A stretch of 64,000 nt of DNA from assembly GCA_934045905.1 (NCBI GenBank), contig OW203762.1, forward strand, positions 45,099,411 to 45,163,410, written 5' to 3'. This DNA comes from Leuctra nigra. Taxonomy: Eukaryota; Arthropoda; Insecta; Plecoptera; Leuctridae. Shown one piece after another: positions 1 to 13,900 of the stretch. The notes under the pieces were generated by a model, which did not search any database, had not been told where the DNA came from, and was given only the letters and a program-made list of their open reading frames with translations. Made by a program: the position numbers and the translations under genes. Numbering within the stretch: position 1 is the first letter of the stretch; each line of letters starts with the position of its first letter.

Positions 1-1959
1 GTTGGTCTTCTTTCCTCCGCTCTGATTGGTACTTGCACCACTGTCAGAATCTTTGTCCGTCATACTCTCCTTGTCACTCTCTGTAGGACTTTCGCTTTGT
101 GCAGCTGCTGCAGCTAATCTCTTCCGCTTCATCTCTTCAGCCGCTGCCTTCCGTACTGCACTGTTATTACCTTTCTTCCGCTTCACTTTAGGTGGTTTTC
201 TCTTTGGGGGAGTCTTTCTCTGTTCTGTGTCGGAACTTGATGAATCATCGATTGAGGGTTTAGGCAAAAGATCTGGCGTATGCCCATTGACCAGAATTGC
301 GTCTTTTAACATCACTGGAGACGCTTTATGACTTCCTTTCACAACTCCTGGTCGGATCTTTCCATTCCCCGATGCCAAGGAATCTCTACTCGCACTGTTG
401 GCTGTTGTCGCTGAAGGTAGTGAACTCAAGGGCAGAGTGACACAGATTCCCCCTCCCACTAGCCCAGTTGTGTCCTCCGTAACGTCTTCTCCGGAATGTC
501 TCTGGAGCCATGCTTTCTTGAGCTTGTGCACGGGATGGCTGGCAGCAGGACGGACTGGGCCCGGACTGTTAGACTTGTCGGAGTCTACGCTGGTGACCTT
601 GCTGGGCGTAAACGGCGGACTGGATTCCTGCACCGGACTGCTGCAGGCTGGTGCAGGACTGCTGCGCTGGAGGCTTCCTGCACTGCTGGGTCGAGGAGAG
701 CTGTCCGACACGGGTCGGCTGATGGCCATCACAGTAGCAGCAGGTGAGCAATATGCAGCCGTGTTTACCACCGTGGTGATGGTCGTGGCCGCGTTTGCAA
801 TCAGAGGACTGGGTTCGCTGACACGTGCAAGCAGCGGAGCGCTTGACATATCACAGCGCCGCTTCTTGCTGGCGTCCATTGCCGACAGGTGTTGCATTGG
901 AACGCCTTTCCGCTTGGGTGAACCGGACAATTCCTCTCTTCTCTCGGACACTCCCAGATCCAGGGGCTGTGTCTGGAAGGAGGGGTGATGCAGGGGATGA
1001 GCTGGAGGGTGAGGAGAGGCTCGGAGTGGTTGGGAGGGTGGTGACGCACCTTGAGGTCGAGGCTGGTTGCTGGCTGGCCGACTGGGGTACAGCTGAGTGT
1101 CGTACAAGCGGCCTTGACTGCTGTGTGCGGGTGGAGGTGGTGGTCCCTGTGGCTGACCCATGTAAGGAGATGGGGAGATGGTCAGTGGCTTGGTTGTCAT
1201 CGGGTTCGACGTCATCACGACTTCTTGCCTGCAGACCGGCGTTCCAGACATGATTCCAGCTGAGGGTTTGCCATAGATGTGAGGTGGCGCCGGACTGCTG
1301 ACCTTAGCCTTCAGTGCGGACGGAGTAGACGTCATTGCATAGTGCGCACCGACGGCTGGGTAGGGGTAGGAGCCAACAGATGCCACTTTCGCAGGACCAA
1401 ACTGATATCTTTCTGGTGGTGACGGGTGAGGGGACTGACGTAAGGTGTGTGGACTAGGTTGACTGGGCCGGTGGTGGACCTTGACTGCTGACTCCATGCT
1501 GTGGTGTGGACTGGGCGTGTGTCGCTGGGCTAGATGGTGTGGGGACTGACTGGGGCTGCGGTGGGGGTGTGGATGGTACTCGTAGCCCACCTTCGCATGA
1601 TACATGGGATGCTTCACGGCACCCTTGCCCTCGTTCTTCACGATCACAGAGTTCTTGAGGTCGCTCATCAGTGGCGGAGGGTTCGGCAGCATCATGTCTC
1701 TGTCCACCGAGCTCTTGGTCACAGTCAGCGATGCCAACGAAGGTTTCAGCTGATCATGCTTTGCTTTAGCTACCTCATGTGTCAGGAAGCCAGGCTGATA
1801 GGCAGGGTAGCCAAACAGGTTGAAATTGGGCTCGGCTTTCGGCAATGATGTATGTCCAAGAGACTGCTTCTCAGATATCGACTTGGCTGACGAGCTAGTG
1901 CGGCTGTGAGCGGGGGGCGGAGGGTATTCCACTTTGGCACTGTTGGTGGCTCGCTGAGT
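1..1959 (-). CDS. JMJD1C: JMJD1C-like exon J (long disordered exon, truncated by window edge)
   Basis: 1,959 nt, exactly 653 codons, phase 0 start. The acceptor is TTCTTCTCCACAG and the frame stays open through base 1. The exon is rich in Pro, Ser, His and Tyr (PHPHRSPSQSPHH; SPHPSPPERYQFGP). Features in order: FNLFGYPAYQPGFL near the start; QTQPLDLGVSERREE with PLDLG at 966-952, a PxDLS-like motif; ASKKRRCD, a probable nuclear signal, near 880-850; HKLKKAWLQRHSGED at 528-484, a hallmark of JMJD1C; and PPKRKPPKVKRKKGN at about 210-163. A Ser/Asp-rich stretch sits at the edge. By family comparison the zinc-finger region should come next to the left. Opposite-strand open frames here are shadows. 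Confidence 0.93.
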
Positions 1960-4900
1960 CTGTGGAGAAGAATTAGGATTGTTAGCAAACTTTTAAGATT
2001 ATGACTTCTAAATATTACATAGCTAGTAAGCTGTTAGCCTGTATTTGAAGGAGTTTCTTTTTTAAAAATGTTGATGAAAATCTAGCTGATAATTTACAGT
2101 TGGCTGATGTAATGATTTTATGTATCAAGTACCTACAAAACCTCATTCAAGGTTCATTTAATCTCCTGGGGTGTACCATGTATTATCTTTTGATTTAATA
2201 CTAAAAACACCATGTTAAATGAAAGATAATACCAAAGGTACCTAGTAAGTATTAGGAGATAATACTTTTTTTGTAACTAGAATCTGGAAATCTTATTATT
2301 CATGGTTAACCCAATTTTATGACCTAACTTCATAATATCACAGTTCAATATTATATGACAGATATGAAGTTTCCTAACATGCACAACCCTCCTGTTAATG
2401 TTATTATTTCATCAACATGTGAAGACTCACCCCAGGAGCGAAGTAGGCTCTCTCACGAGCTTCTTGCCGCAGCCTGTCTGCTGTGATTTGCCGATCTCGC
2501 TGATGGTGCATTACGTCCAGGTCCACACGCTTGCGCTCCTCCTCTCTGGTCGGCAGCGACACAGTGTTGATGACATTCCAGGACATTCGCTGCTGCTGCA
2601 AGATGAAACAACAATTGTCAGAACTAACAAGATTATCCTGCTTTTCATGTCAGGATGGGCTTTCCAACCACACTGTTTGTCCTGTGTCTCTTTTCTTATT
2701 GTGAATCTTATAGCCTATAGGTAATGCAAGTTTTATCAATGTAGATAAGATCACAATCACTCTTATATAATAGTACCTACAGATAATAAGTTCAAAATAC
2801 CTACAGGTAAAAAAGCATTGAAACAGCATTGAGATAATCTTTACCGCCAATATAATTTACCTTATGTTACAATTTGGGTTCGTAGAGTGAACAAATTTTA
2901 TTGAATCAGGACTCAGGAGCTAACTTTATTACGCTGCTACAAAATACTAAAAGAGTGAAGAGCTTTACCATTGACTTCTGCTTTACTTTTACTCTGTGCT
3001 GCTATTTGAAGAAGAAAATACAAATCCTGGAGAACCTTATGCTACAGCTTATCAGTGATTACGTCACTTTGTACTGGATAAAAAAACACGCACACAGTAT
3101 AGTCTAGTTAAGAGCGAGAGTAAACATAGCTTATCTGAGTTCACGCCACAGTTCAAAGATCTGATGAATATGCCAAACAAGCGTGATAACAGTTGAGCGA
3201 TAAGACAGGCATGTCAACACTCACGAGAATGCGCTGAGCTTCCTTCTTCAGGCCACTAGGCTATCAGTAACATGACTTTATTTCCAGTCATAAAGAAATA
3301 CTAATCAAAGAATGAGTATCGATAACTGATAACTTTCAAAAAATGTGAATTTCAAGGGGGAAAAATGCTAGGGATCAGTATTATCTTGACGACGTGCTTT
3401 AAAGTAATTCATTAAACAACATGCAGTATAATACAAATAAACCCTTGAGGAATGACTAATGAGGCATTAATTACGAACTTAGAATGGCGTGACTTGTTTG
3501 TATAATGATATGAATAATATAATTCTCACTTCTGTGAAAGTATGGACATAATCAATTCAAAGAATCCTATATTTATTGGCTTAAATGTACTCTATGGCAA
3601 CAGAGTTAAGAGCGAGAGTGCTTGAAACTGGAAATTGATCAAAAGTTCATCGGCAATAAAATAAACATTTTAGTTGCAAACAACAAAGGGAAACGTGTGC
3701 GTCGCATACAGACTATAATCATCGACATTGTATCGCCTAAACAATGTCTATGCAATGCTACAATCAAGACTGACTGACCTTCTGGTGAGCGAGCCTGGAC
3801 AGCGACTCCTCAAAGTGTTTGTGCACAGCCTGCTCCGCCTCCGCCCTCTTCTTCTCCTGGCGTTCGCGCTCCTGATCGCGCTCGAAGCGGTCCTGCCTCT
3901 CGCGCTCCATCGACATCTGCTTGTCTCGCTCCTGCTTCTCGCGCTCCTTGTGTTGCTTCTCCATCTCCCGCACTTCCTGGTCCCTCCGCTCCCTGGAATA
4001 CCACAATATCATGTCACTCCAGATGTAACAGTAAAACAAACAGAAATTAAAATCATGTTACTTTATTTGGTACCAAAATGCAATGATATTCTGCAACGAA
4101 AATGTCGAAACGGTTAAATAAATTATTCATACCAATGACAATGAAGTGACTATAATTAAGTATGCGATTGGTTCACATTAGCTTTAAACAATATAACCAC
4201 CCACAAGTCACAATAGCACTAATTGCACCTACTGTACAGCGTTCACGACACCTTTCTTTGATACAGCAATATCCTGATTCGATTCCCACGATTAAATCCG
4301 ACGCTGGCAGAACGACACGCTCAGCGTATTAATCATCGCCTCGCCGAACAATGATAAGCCACAAGGAGCGCATTACAATGCGATTAACCTAGAAAACGCT
4401 CGGTGACTCACGGCCAAGTGGGCGGCGAATAATCGAGTGATTAACGACCAATCTCGGAGGTTTCACGCTCTGCAGCCTCGTGCAAACAGATGTGATCGAT
4501 AGCGAATACTATCTGATATCAAGATATCAGCAGTTCCCAGGCGCAAGATGCGACCTCAGCGAAACAGCAAGATCAACAACACTCAGCAACTCTCGGCTCT
4601 GTAGCGACCAGAAGACGACTGACTGCATTTTATACTCAACTCACCCCGTTTCACTCTATTGAATTCTGCAAGCTGCACAGATCCCTCGAACAAAAACACA
4701 TCCTGATTCAATCCTCTCTCTCACTTAACCCAGCGGCGTTGCCAAATCGTCGGCAAGCGAGGAAAACTCGTTTGCCACACGCGTGACTGAATTGGAGACC
4801 GGTCAACACGCATCCATCACGACGACCTAGTCTCTTCAGAAGACCCGGCCAAAGAGAACACAATTACTCAGAACAACAGTCATGGGATCTAAGAGAACAC

Positions 4901-7900
4901 GACTTTTCAGATCTTTCACGCCATTGTAAACAAACGAACGAGCAGAGGATAATGAAGAACAATTCACGGAAAAATGTCTTAGAACGTTAATTACCTATTG
5001 TTGAGCCAGTGTTCTCATGATATTACACCACTTACATTAATCGCCAAGTTATGCTGATGTTTGAAGATTATTTTATATCTCAGATTGGCTAGAGAAGTGG
5101 AATTTCAGTGGAGTAATGAATGAAGAACAAATTGGACCATTCAGTGATTAGACCTCGGAAACTCCAGCGGATATCGGACAAACAGACCAGTGAATACTGA
5201 ATAGTGTCTAGCCGGAGCCGAGTCCGAGGTGTTTGCTTTGTTTGCTTGCAGCGGAGGAATAAACTGCTGGCATCACGAACTCGTTGTAGAAACGATTCAG
5301 CAACACGAAGCGGCCGAGCACATACGTGATGATCGACCACCGCGATGACCTTTTCAACAGAGCACGACGTCTCGGCCCGGGAGCCGCCAGACAAGTTAAC
5401 AAGATCAGAGAGATGAAGATGAGATGAGATGTGACTGTTGTACGACGGCCAGGTCAGTGGCTCGGCGCACACAAAGCAATCAGACACCTGCTTAGTGCAA
5501 CATCGGCGTCGTCCGCACATCTGTCGAGACACCGGCGCGATCAAGCGTGCGCGACATTGCACGGGGGCATTCACACGTCCGCCCATCTCATTGTACGACA
5601 ATTTGTCTCAAACGGTCAAGGAAAAACTAGCTTCACCTTCATTCTCACGACAAAAAGCGAACACGCCTATGGAAGAGTATTTCATTATTATAAGAAGCAA
5701 CGGCTCATGCAAGACTAATTACTATGATCCTCGCAAGAAACAATGCGGCAAGCGCTTCCTCTCCATGCAACTCTCGCTGAATACATTACATTGTCTGTCG
5801 TTCTCACACTTACCGCAGGATCCTCTCATGCCGGTCTCTGTCTTGCGCGTAGGCTCGCTCGCGTTCCAGCAGCTCCTCGGCAGCGGGATGAGTGGCGCCC
5901 ATGAGGTGCGCGCCGACCGGGATCGCGTATCGCGGCTTCCACATCATCTCGGGCAGCTGCGAGTACAGACCCGGCGGCGGCAGGTGGGGGTGGTGGTGCA
6001 TGGGGTGTTGCGCCGGCGACGCGTAATGCGCCTGCAGCGCGAGGGCTTGAGCTTGCGACACCGTCGGGACGGCGGCGGAGGACGGAGGCGGGCCCGATGA
6101 GGCCTGCGCTGATGAATGCGACATCAGCAACGACTGATGTTGCACACTGTGGATGTGTCGGACATTCGGTTCTGTCCCCAACAACAGCGAGGGATCGCGC
6201 CACACGCGCACTGGTTCTTGCGGCGCGGTCAACTTCCCGGCGCTCTCTCCAGACGCACTGGGGATGAGCAGCGGCGAGCGATTACACGCGACACTCGTCG
6301 GCGGTGGCGGCTCGTCGGAGCTGCTTAACGCACTAGATCGCGAACCTGAACGTTCATCTCCACTCGCGCAGCTGCCCGAGCGCAGCGAGCTCACGCCAGA
6401 GTCGCTGCGATCGTCGGGGAAGCGCAGCAGCGGAGTCGTCGACGAGTCGTGGGCGAGCTCCATCCTGCTGTAAGGCGAGGACGGGCACAAAGGTACGTCA
6501 TCGTCGTCCTGACTCGAACAGTCGCGCGCCTTGTCACTACCACTGTCACCAGGCACTACCAGGATAACACTGTCGTCACTACCGCTGTCTGGCGGCTGAG
6601 TTCTCTCTTCACACACAACACTCGCTTCTTCTTCCTCCTTCACACCCGCACTGTCGTCGCCAACTTCACTCGACACTGGCACCTCGCTCTCACTACTCGG
6701 TACTTCTTCCTTCACTTCCAGCGGTTGCTCGACGACCTCAGGCGGATCAACGTCGGCGGCAGGCGTCGGTTCCTTGCGTTTCCGTCTCCGGGCGTCGTCA
6801 GAACGTCGCGACGGCTTGCTGTTCTTCTGCGCCTCCTCGAGCACCTTCTTTTTGACGACTCGAGCCGAGCGCTTCTTGTTGCGCTTGTTCTCGACGTCTT
6901 CCTTGTACGTCGGGGTGCTCGTTGACAAGTCGCACTTCCTCTTCGGACGGGTGCGACTGCTGGTGGCGCTCACGCGGTGATCTAAAACAACAAACACACA
7001 ACGTCATCAGATGATCGAGCAATGAATGCACTAATGTATTCTAACGGTACAGACACAGTTGCGAGTACACAAGTATCACCGGAGTGTGACTTGTACATCA
7101 CTTTCTAGGCCGACGCATCACGACGCGGCCGACAACTAGACGCAGCCCCGTGATTAGACGCGAGAGGCTGACTATTGGATTGGAAACGAGTTTCGCGCTG
7201 TAACGGTGCTCTGAACTGATCTTGCAGCAAATAGCTCGCGATGTAGAACGGAAACGAAGCATTGCACTCCATACTTGGCCGGCGACTCGACTCGTTCATA
7301 CCGAAAGCGAGTAGCAAGAGTGACAACGGGTTCTACAGGTCGGCGGTCACACAGCAGCTGCCCGAGTTCGGCGAAACCTGTTCACATCAGACGATTGGCA
7401 AAGAGTCGCGTGGATTCCTCGGCGTCGAACCGACGCCCCCGAGCCACGCAGATGAATAATCATCGCTCGTAAATTACCGAGCGGGCCAAAAGTGTCGGCT
7501 AATCGATGTCGGTGCAATGACCTCCATCTTCTACGGTTAACTTTCGATTAACGAGCGCGCACCGAGCAGACGTGTTTATTATTTCTGCAGTGGCATTGAT
7601 GGATCCACACGACTGCGAACAATCCTCGTACTCGCCACCGCCTCCATCATGAGGTGAAACCGGGTCATCCGCCGCCTCCGCCCGCTAAACGTTCACTCAT
7701 TCTATATTTGCATTCTGTAAAGCAAACGCTATGTGCTCATTGTTTACCCTAGCAGTTTGGCAACTTCGAATTCTCGGCCTTTCTATAAATAAAGCACTCT
7801 GTGTGATTTCATTCAGTCACAGAAACCGCCTCGTGGCGCCAGCGGCGGACCATGGTTGAACTACTCAATAAGAGAGGAGGGGAACTGAACAACCTTCTCA

Positions 7901-10900
7901 TTCTATCTCATAGGGGAGGAATAATAAGACACTAATAAATCGAGCCTGCATTCTTCGCTCTCACCGATGCTCCCTCGGGCGGCTTCTGGGGAATCGGATT
8001 TGAATCCCATCGTCCTCGGTTCAGGTGTAGCGTATTGAACAGAGGTGTGTCGGAGAATGAAGATCAGGTGCCAAGGGCGATCAGAGGGCATTGCTGGCGC
8101 TCTTGCAGCAGATATCGCCTATCGACACGCATTCCGAGAACATGTTGGAAATTACACTTGTCGGGAGCAAAAAACTGACATTTCAAGTTGTTGCTAATTG
8201 CACACTTGAATCTAACGGAATCCAGATATTTTCTTCGGTACAATAAGTAACTTTCCCTCCTGCAGCCAATCGCTCGAACTCGGTTTGTTTCCCGACCAAA
8301 GTAAATGCAATTAGGAGGCAAAAACACTAGTAGTATTCCACCTGCCATTAGATCGACCAATAAACAAGAACATTGCTGAAATGTGTCAGGGTTCAGACTT
8401 TCACTCAAACAGCCGAACAAGAGCAGTTGAACGCGAGTTTAATTACTCTTTTAATAATCACGATTATCTTGAGGATGCGTGTGAGTAACAAGGCAATTAA
8501 CAACTAGGTAATTGGATTATTTAACATAGCCACTCGGGACTCTCGATCGACGAGTCACGTGATACAGACACGATGCGTAATTCCGAGAGAATAGTGATTA
8601 GAATCACGTCTTATCTGAAGAGGTTTCGCGGCAGGTGTACGGAGAATGCACGACACAAATAGTTATTGATCGATATCAATTAGCGAGCATGAATGGAAGT
8701 TATGTGAGCAATTAAGATATCCACGGTTGTCTTGGAAAAAAGAATAAACCCAGTCGCTTGTAACTGCTGTGCTGTAGGTGTCGGATGCGAGGCGAGTTCA
8801 TAGGCTTCACGGTTGCCGTGGCAACGGGATGGAACACAGCGACGATAATAGTCTATTTCGGGCCATTATCTATCGATTTCATGGCCTTGGCTGCTGAAGA
8901 GTGTCAGATGCACGAGAGCGATGGAAGCAGAGTCTCGGGGCGAGTCACGTGTCACGACTAGCTCGCTCCAGGTTCCATGCCACGGCTTTCACGTGGACGA
9001 CAGGAACGTACTCTGGATCATCTCGGTGGCTGGAATTTGATCTTGGTCTAACCCAGTTCTCCTGCTCGGATCAGGACGCTGGCGCTCAGCCAGGCGGACG
9101 AATGACGCCGTGCAGAGGTCATTACCTCGCCTCGCCGGGGACATGACGGCGCGGAAATAGCCGGCGACTCGCGTTACACGACGCCGACGCCAGGTGCAGG
9201 CGTCGCACGAGTCTCATGACGTCACTTCGAACTCGAGAAGATGCATTACAGATGGGCGGGTCACGTGACTGGAAGCGTAAACAGCTCCGAGCTTGTTTGC
9301 GGGCGGAGCGCAATCGATGCGAGACAATTAGGAGCAGCGAGCAACCGTCACGTCGGCCATGATTAGCAATGCAGAGCGGCCGGCCAACAAACAAACTTAG
9401 AAAACACACGTCCAGCGAACCAGACATAAATAATAACAATAATAATCAGCAAACATTTCACAATATATTGGATAGTCATACAACTCTCTGCTTACACAAT
9501 ACGCCAGTGTCAAGTGGGACATCAATCAGACAGCAGTAGCTTGTTTACTATTAATTGACCTTGCTTGTGCAAGAGGTCCTCTGTCGTCGCGTCTAGTCGC
9601 CGTGACTCGTGACCCGTGCACACACATTGGTTATTGAGTGAGAATGAATCAGCGAGAAACAAGTGGGTCGGCGTGTGAATCGAAACAGGTCGTTGCACTG
9701 TGGGCCAGGTCGGCATTGTTGTGCGCGAGAACTGACTCGAGCGAGCGAGAGAGAGAGATAAGATAGGAACGGTAATTAATATCAACGACGTGACTTCCTT
9801 GTCGCACGTGCATCATAAAACATCGCGATCGATCGGATGTTCTGGCGCGGCGCCAAGTTCCGGTGCTGGCGCCAAGGCCACACGACACGCATGTGCATTA
9901 TCTTGTGCCCACACGTTCGTTCAGTCAGCACTAACAGCCGGGTAGAAAGTGAGGCTCCGTCATTCATCGAGCCGGCGAAGCTTCGATACAAGTGCTCAGT
10001 GTTGCATATTTCATGACGCCAGCATTCGGAGGAGCCTCCCCCTCCTCTCCCGAAACCAGCGCCGAGGAAATTGCTTGTCAAGAAGAGAGTGTGACGTCAC
10101 CGACAACCTTTGGCCTTTGAGAGCAATCAAACCGTTGTGGAATATGAACCCTGCGCTTGGAAGCCAACCCGTGCGCGGCGCTACTGCATGGGGCGGCGAC
10201 GCAATTAACCCTTGCACCTGGCCCGCAGGTAATTCCAACAGATGGCACACTTCCTGACATAATCCCTACCTGGGACGGGTATGGCGGACTGACCGCGAGG
10301 TGACAAGTGACGCGCAGTCTGAGACGACACAAAGCGATTTGGCGCCGAGTCGCAAGTCACTGACCTCTGTCTCCAGTTAGCAGGAGGGTCGTTATCGCCC
10401 GCCAGGTAGACAATTGGGCACACGAACAAAGAACGTGAGGACAGGAATAACTGCACGTGAATACCTTTGAACCCGCCAGGCAGAACAGACAGGATTAACA
10501 TCAGATAAAGCAATCAGATGCTCGGAAAATAATCACTTCCTTTCTGTGTCTGATAATCCAGACATTGACAGTAATTGATTGATTGACTTCATCGCGGTCC
10601 ACATCCAGGCGTTATCGCGGGATTTGCTCGCCAGACGGGAAATCCTCCGCCGCTGGAGTTAATAAAGCCGCTCTTTATGACGACCGCAGGTCGCCGACGT
10701 TGAGCGACGGTCGCCCTATATACGACCTGGAGGTGGGGGAGATTAATAGCATTCCCACTCCACGCGGGCGCTCGCAAACAGTTGCCACGACACACAAAGG
10801 GCGGGAGGGATTAGTGGAGAATGGCGAGGGTTCTCATCCCCTAACGAACATTCCTACCCTCCCCCATCCTCCCTGCATGGGGTTCAAGCCCCACCTGCTG

Positions 10901-13900
10901 ACGACGCCGAGGGGAAGCGACGGCGTTGCCAGGATGACGAACAAAACACATTCATTATCGCAACTATGCGAAAACAAGTCCGAGTAATGACTAAATCGCG
11001 GCCCGACCCGAGATAAAGCCGGGTTTAATCTAGGCGATTAAAAACAGGCGATAATGACGCGATAACTTCAGCTGCTAGTTGAAAAACCAGTTTGCTTCGG
11101 TAGAAAAAAATACAGATAAAAACGTGGAGTTATAAAAACTCGGCTGACTTGTAAATCAATAAAACAAGCTGTTTCCTTCCCCTCCCGCCCGCCACGCAGC
11201 AGATGGTAAACTTACGTACGGCTGTAGCTAGACCGGAAAGATTCCACTTTTCACGCAATTCCGACGACTCCGATTAAGCCAACTCAGGCTAAGCGGGACA
11301 CAAAATGGCTGCAGGGAGAAATCGTCTTCACTCAAATTTTCTGCGCATGACTCGTTTCTCACTTTCACTTGATACAAAAACAATCAGCGAACGTATCAAT
11401 TAGATTATCGTGCATTAGCAGACGACGTCAACTAAAATATGCTTCCGGCAAGCAACATATCTCATTCGATAAAAGAGATTGCATTCGAAACAATAATAAC
11501 TCATTTCTTTGTTAACGACTGCTTACCTCAAGGTTAGATGATCGTAATCCTCAATTGAAGAGATGAACTTATTGACCTTGAATGTTGAACGGCACACCAA
11601 ATCTATTGTTTGAGCGAAATGAATAAAAGCCGTGTTCAATGAGGTTCAAGTAATCGCGCACAGTTCACAGTCCTGCAAGTGATGATGTGTCAATGGAACC
11701 GATAAGTGTTCAGCGAGCTGGCAGAGACGAGCGCACGTTCACACTCGCCGAGCGATCACAAAGAACTGAACACCGCCGAGCGAGAAGTGAGAGAAGAGTG
11801 GGGGGAGAGACAGCGGGACTCGCGCGCTACCGTGCACCATCGTGCAACAAGTGAGCCGTGGACGAGCGGACGTTCGACCGACTCATTCATGCACCTGACA
11901 AAAATAACGCGACACTTGGATAATTTCACCCATGTTTTAGTAATAATATGCCTGCCATCCTTGAGTCGGGTCGCCGCCGGAGGTGTTACGTATCGAGCGA
12001 GGAAACGGAAACACAAACCGGCGAGCTATTATCAACAACAAAGCAGTCGTATCACTTTCCTTCCTTCCCCTCATTTGACTAATTGCCATTAATCTGTCAC
12101 GCCGATGCCAAGCCCGCACGTCACCGCAGCTCACAACTTCCTTCCACAACCGGACTAGTTATTTGTCGCAAAATGCAAAACGATAATTCCCGCATGACGC
12201 AATCATCAATCAGTATTCTAATAACTCGTTGCATGACACAAGGCAATGATTAGAATGAAATGTTTGATCCATGCAGTGATTCAACAACTGCCACACCCGC
12301 AATCTCGCATCAGCAGTCAGCACGCTACACACGCGGTCGCGTATGAGTGCAACAACGCGGCCGGTATTATTCAAATCCGAGACACATTTTGGCGCAGGAC
12401 AAAGGGAGAAGCCAGACAAGGTTGTTATGTCTCTCCCTCCCCTCTCTTACGCCAGCATCTGGGGTCCATCGACTGAGAATCCAAGAACACGTTTCCATTG
12501 CAGAATAACTCCTCAAAGAGCCATAAAACTGTTGGAATCTTTACCGTATATGGAAACCGCTCCGGCCAGACGGGTATTTTCATCTACTTACAAAGAATAC
12601 AACTGAACCTGCTCTTGCAGTGCATGGAGCTTTCTCTGTAGGTTACCTCGGGTGACAGAAGAGTTGGGGTAGATGAATCAACGGTTACCCTGACAACGAC
12701 AGACAGGTTGCGTTGCTGAGGGATTGCATGACGCCTGCAAGCGATCACTAGCATGCAGCTTCAGGAATTCGAAGACGGATAAAACCTTTCCAACTCAAGA
12801 TAATCAAAATACACAACATCTATGTTTGGAAGAGATAAGAGAGAGATCAATCTGAGTTGTGCGCGTCATTTAATAGCTGCGGGTTGAGGGAAGGGGTTTA
12901 TACAACAATGCGTGGCCTTCACAGATCCAGATTTCATTCATAGGGAGTGGCGAGCCGGCGATAAGACGAGTTCTCTGTAATTACAACAACGTGTCACATG
13001 ATCGAGTAATAAATCAAGTTTCGTGGAGGCGGTGAACTGAGCCACGGCGACTTGTGTTCACAACAGCGTCGTCGTCACGTGGCATCCGCTCTTTACACTC
13101 GTGGGCGACGAGATAGAAACATCTTATCGCTTTCATTGAGATTCAATTGACGTCAACACGATTTTATCATCTTAGTCGGGAAAAATACGTTCCAAGACTG
13201 GATCTGTATTGTTTACGACAGCGTGAATTAGTAGAACGTAGTGAAAAGCATTAGGCAAGGTCGAAGGTCGCTCTGATGGGATGGTTCAACGAAAAGCAAA
13301 TCCACGCTCCGCGAAACCGGCTTGAATTAAGGTCAACGAAATGCATTTGATCAAATAATGACCTGCAATTCTGCGCAGCCCGATTTCTCAACGAAGTGCA
13401 CTTGCGACTGTTCAACTTCAAGAAAGCAGTAACCAAATAAAACTGAAAGCGTCGAATCATGTCGTAGGTGCACTTTCAACGAGCAGAGCAATGATTCGGT
13501 GACGTGGGCCCACTAATTGCACGCCACGGCAGTTGCGAATCCAGAGCCAGAACTGACATCACGTTAGAGTAATTGCCACCACGTTTCCGCCTCAAACGTC
13601 TCTTTTAATTACAACATAATCAACGCGCTCGCAATATGCCGTCGACGAGATTCTCCACGATGTTCAAAGACCTCGGCACGAATCAACCGTGAACAATAGC
13701 TCTGTTTACTTTCCTCTGTACGTTATCGAACATGCTACTTGAAAGTTATTTCTACGTGTTGCTTTACAAAATATCACGTCACGCATAATTCCGACTCACA
13801 ATGCTAGGACCCGAAACTAATCATAATGATATATCAAATTAAACTGAATTATGCCATATAACTTATTTATTTATAAGGGACTTACGACCTCGCTTGAATG

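Noticed and set aside
398..1263. Plus-strand open frames of up to 196 codons
   Set aside because: They are antisense shadows of the JMJD1C-like exon J, which has the conserved protein on the minus strand.
3225..3255. 31-nt version of the microexon using acceptor CCTAG
   Set aside because: It would shift the frame between two phase-0 exons. The 21-nt or 18-nt versions keep it.
6116..6980. Plus-strand open frames of 68-158 codons
   Set aside because: They are antisense to exon G. Their Arg-rich composition is what the GC-rich complementary strand would give.
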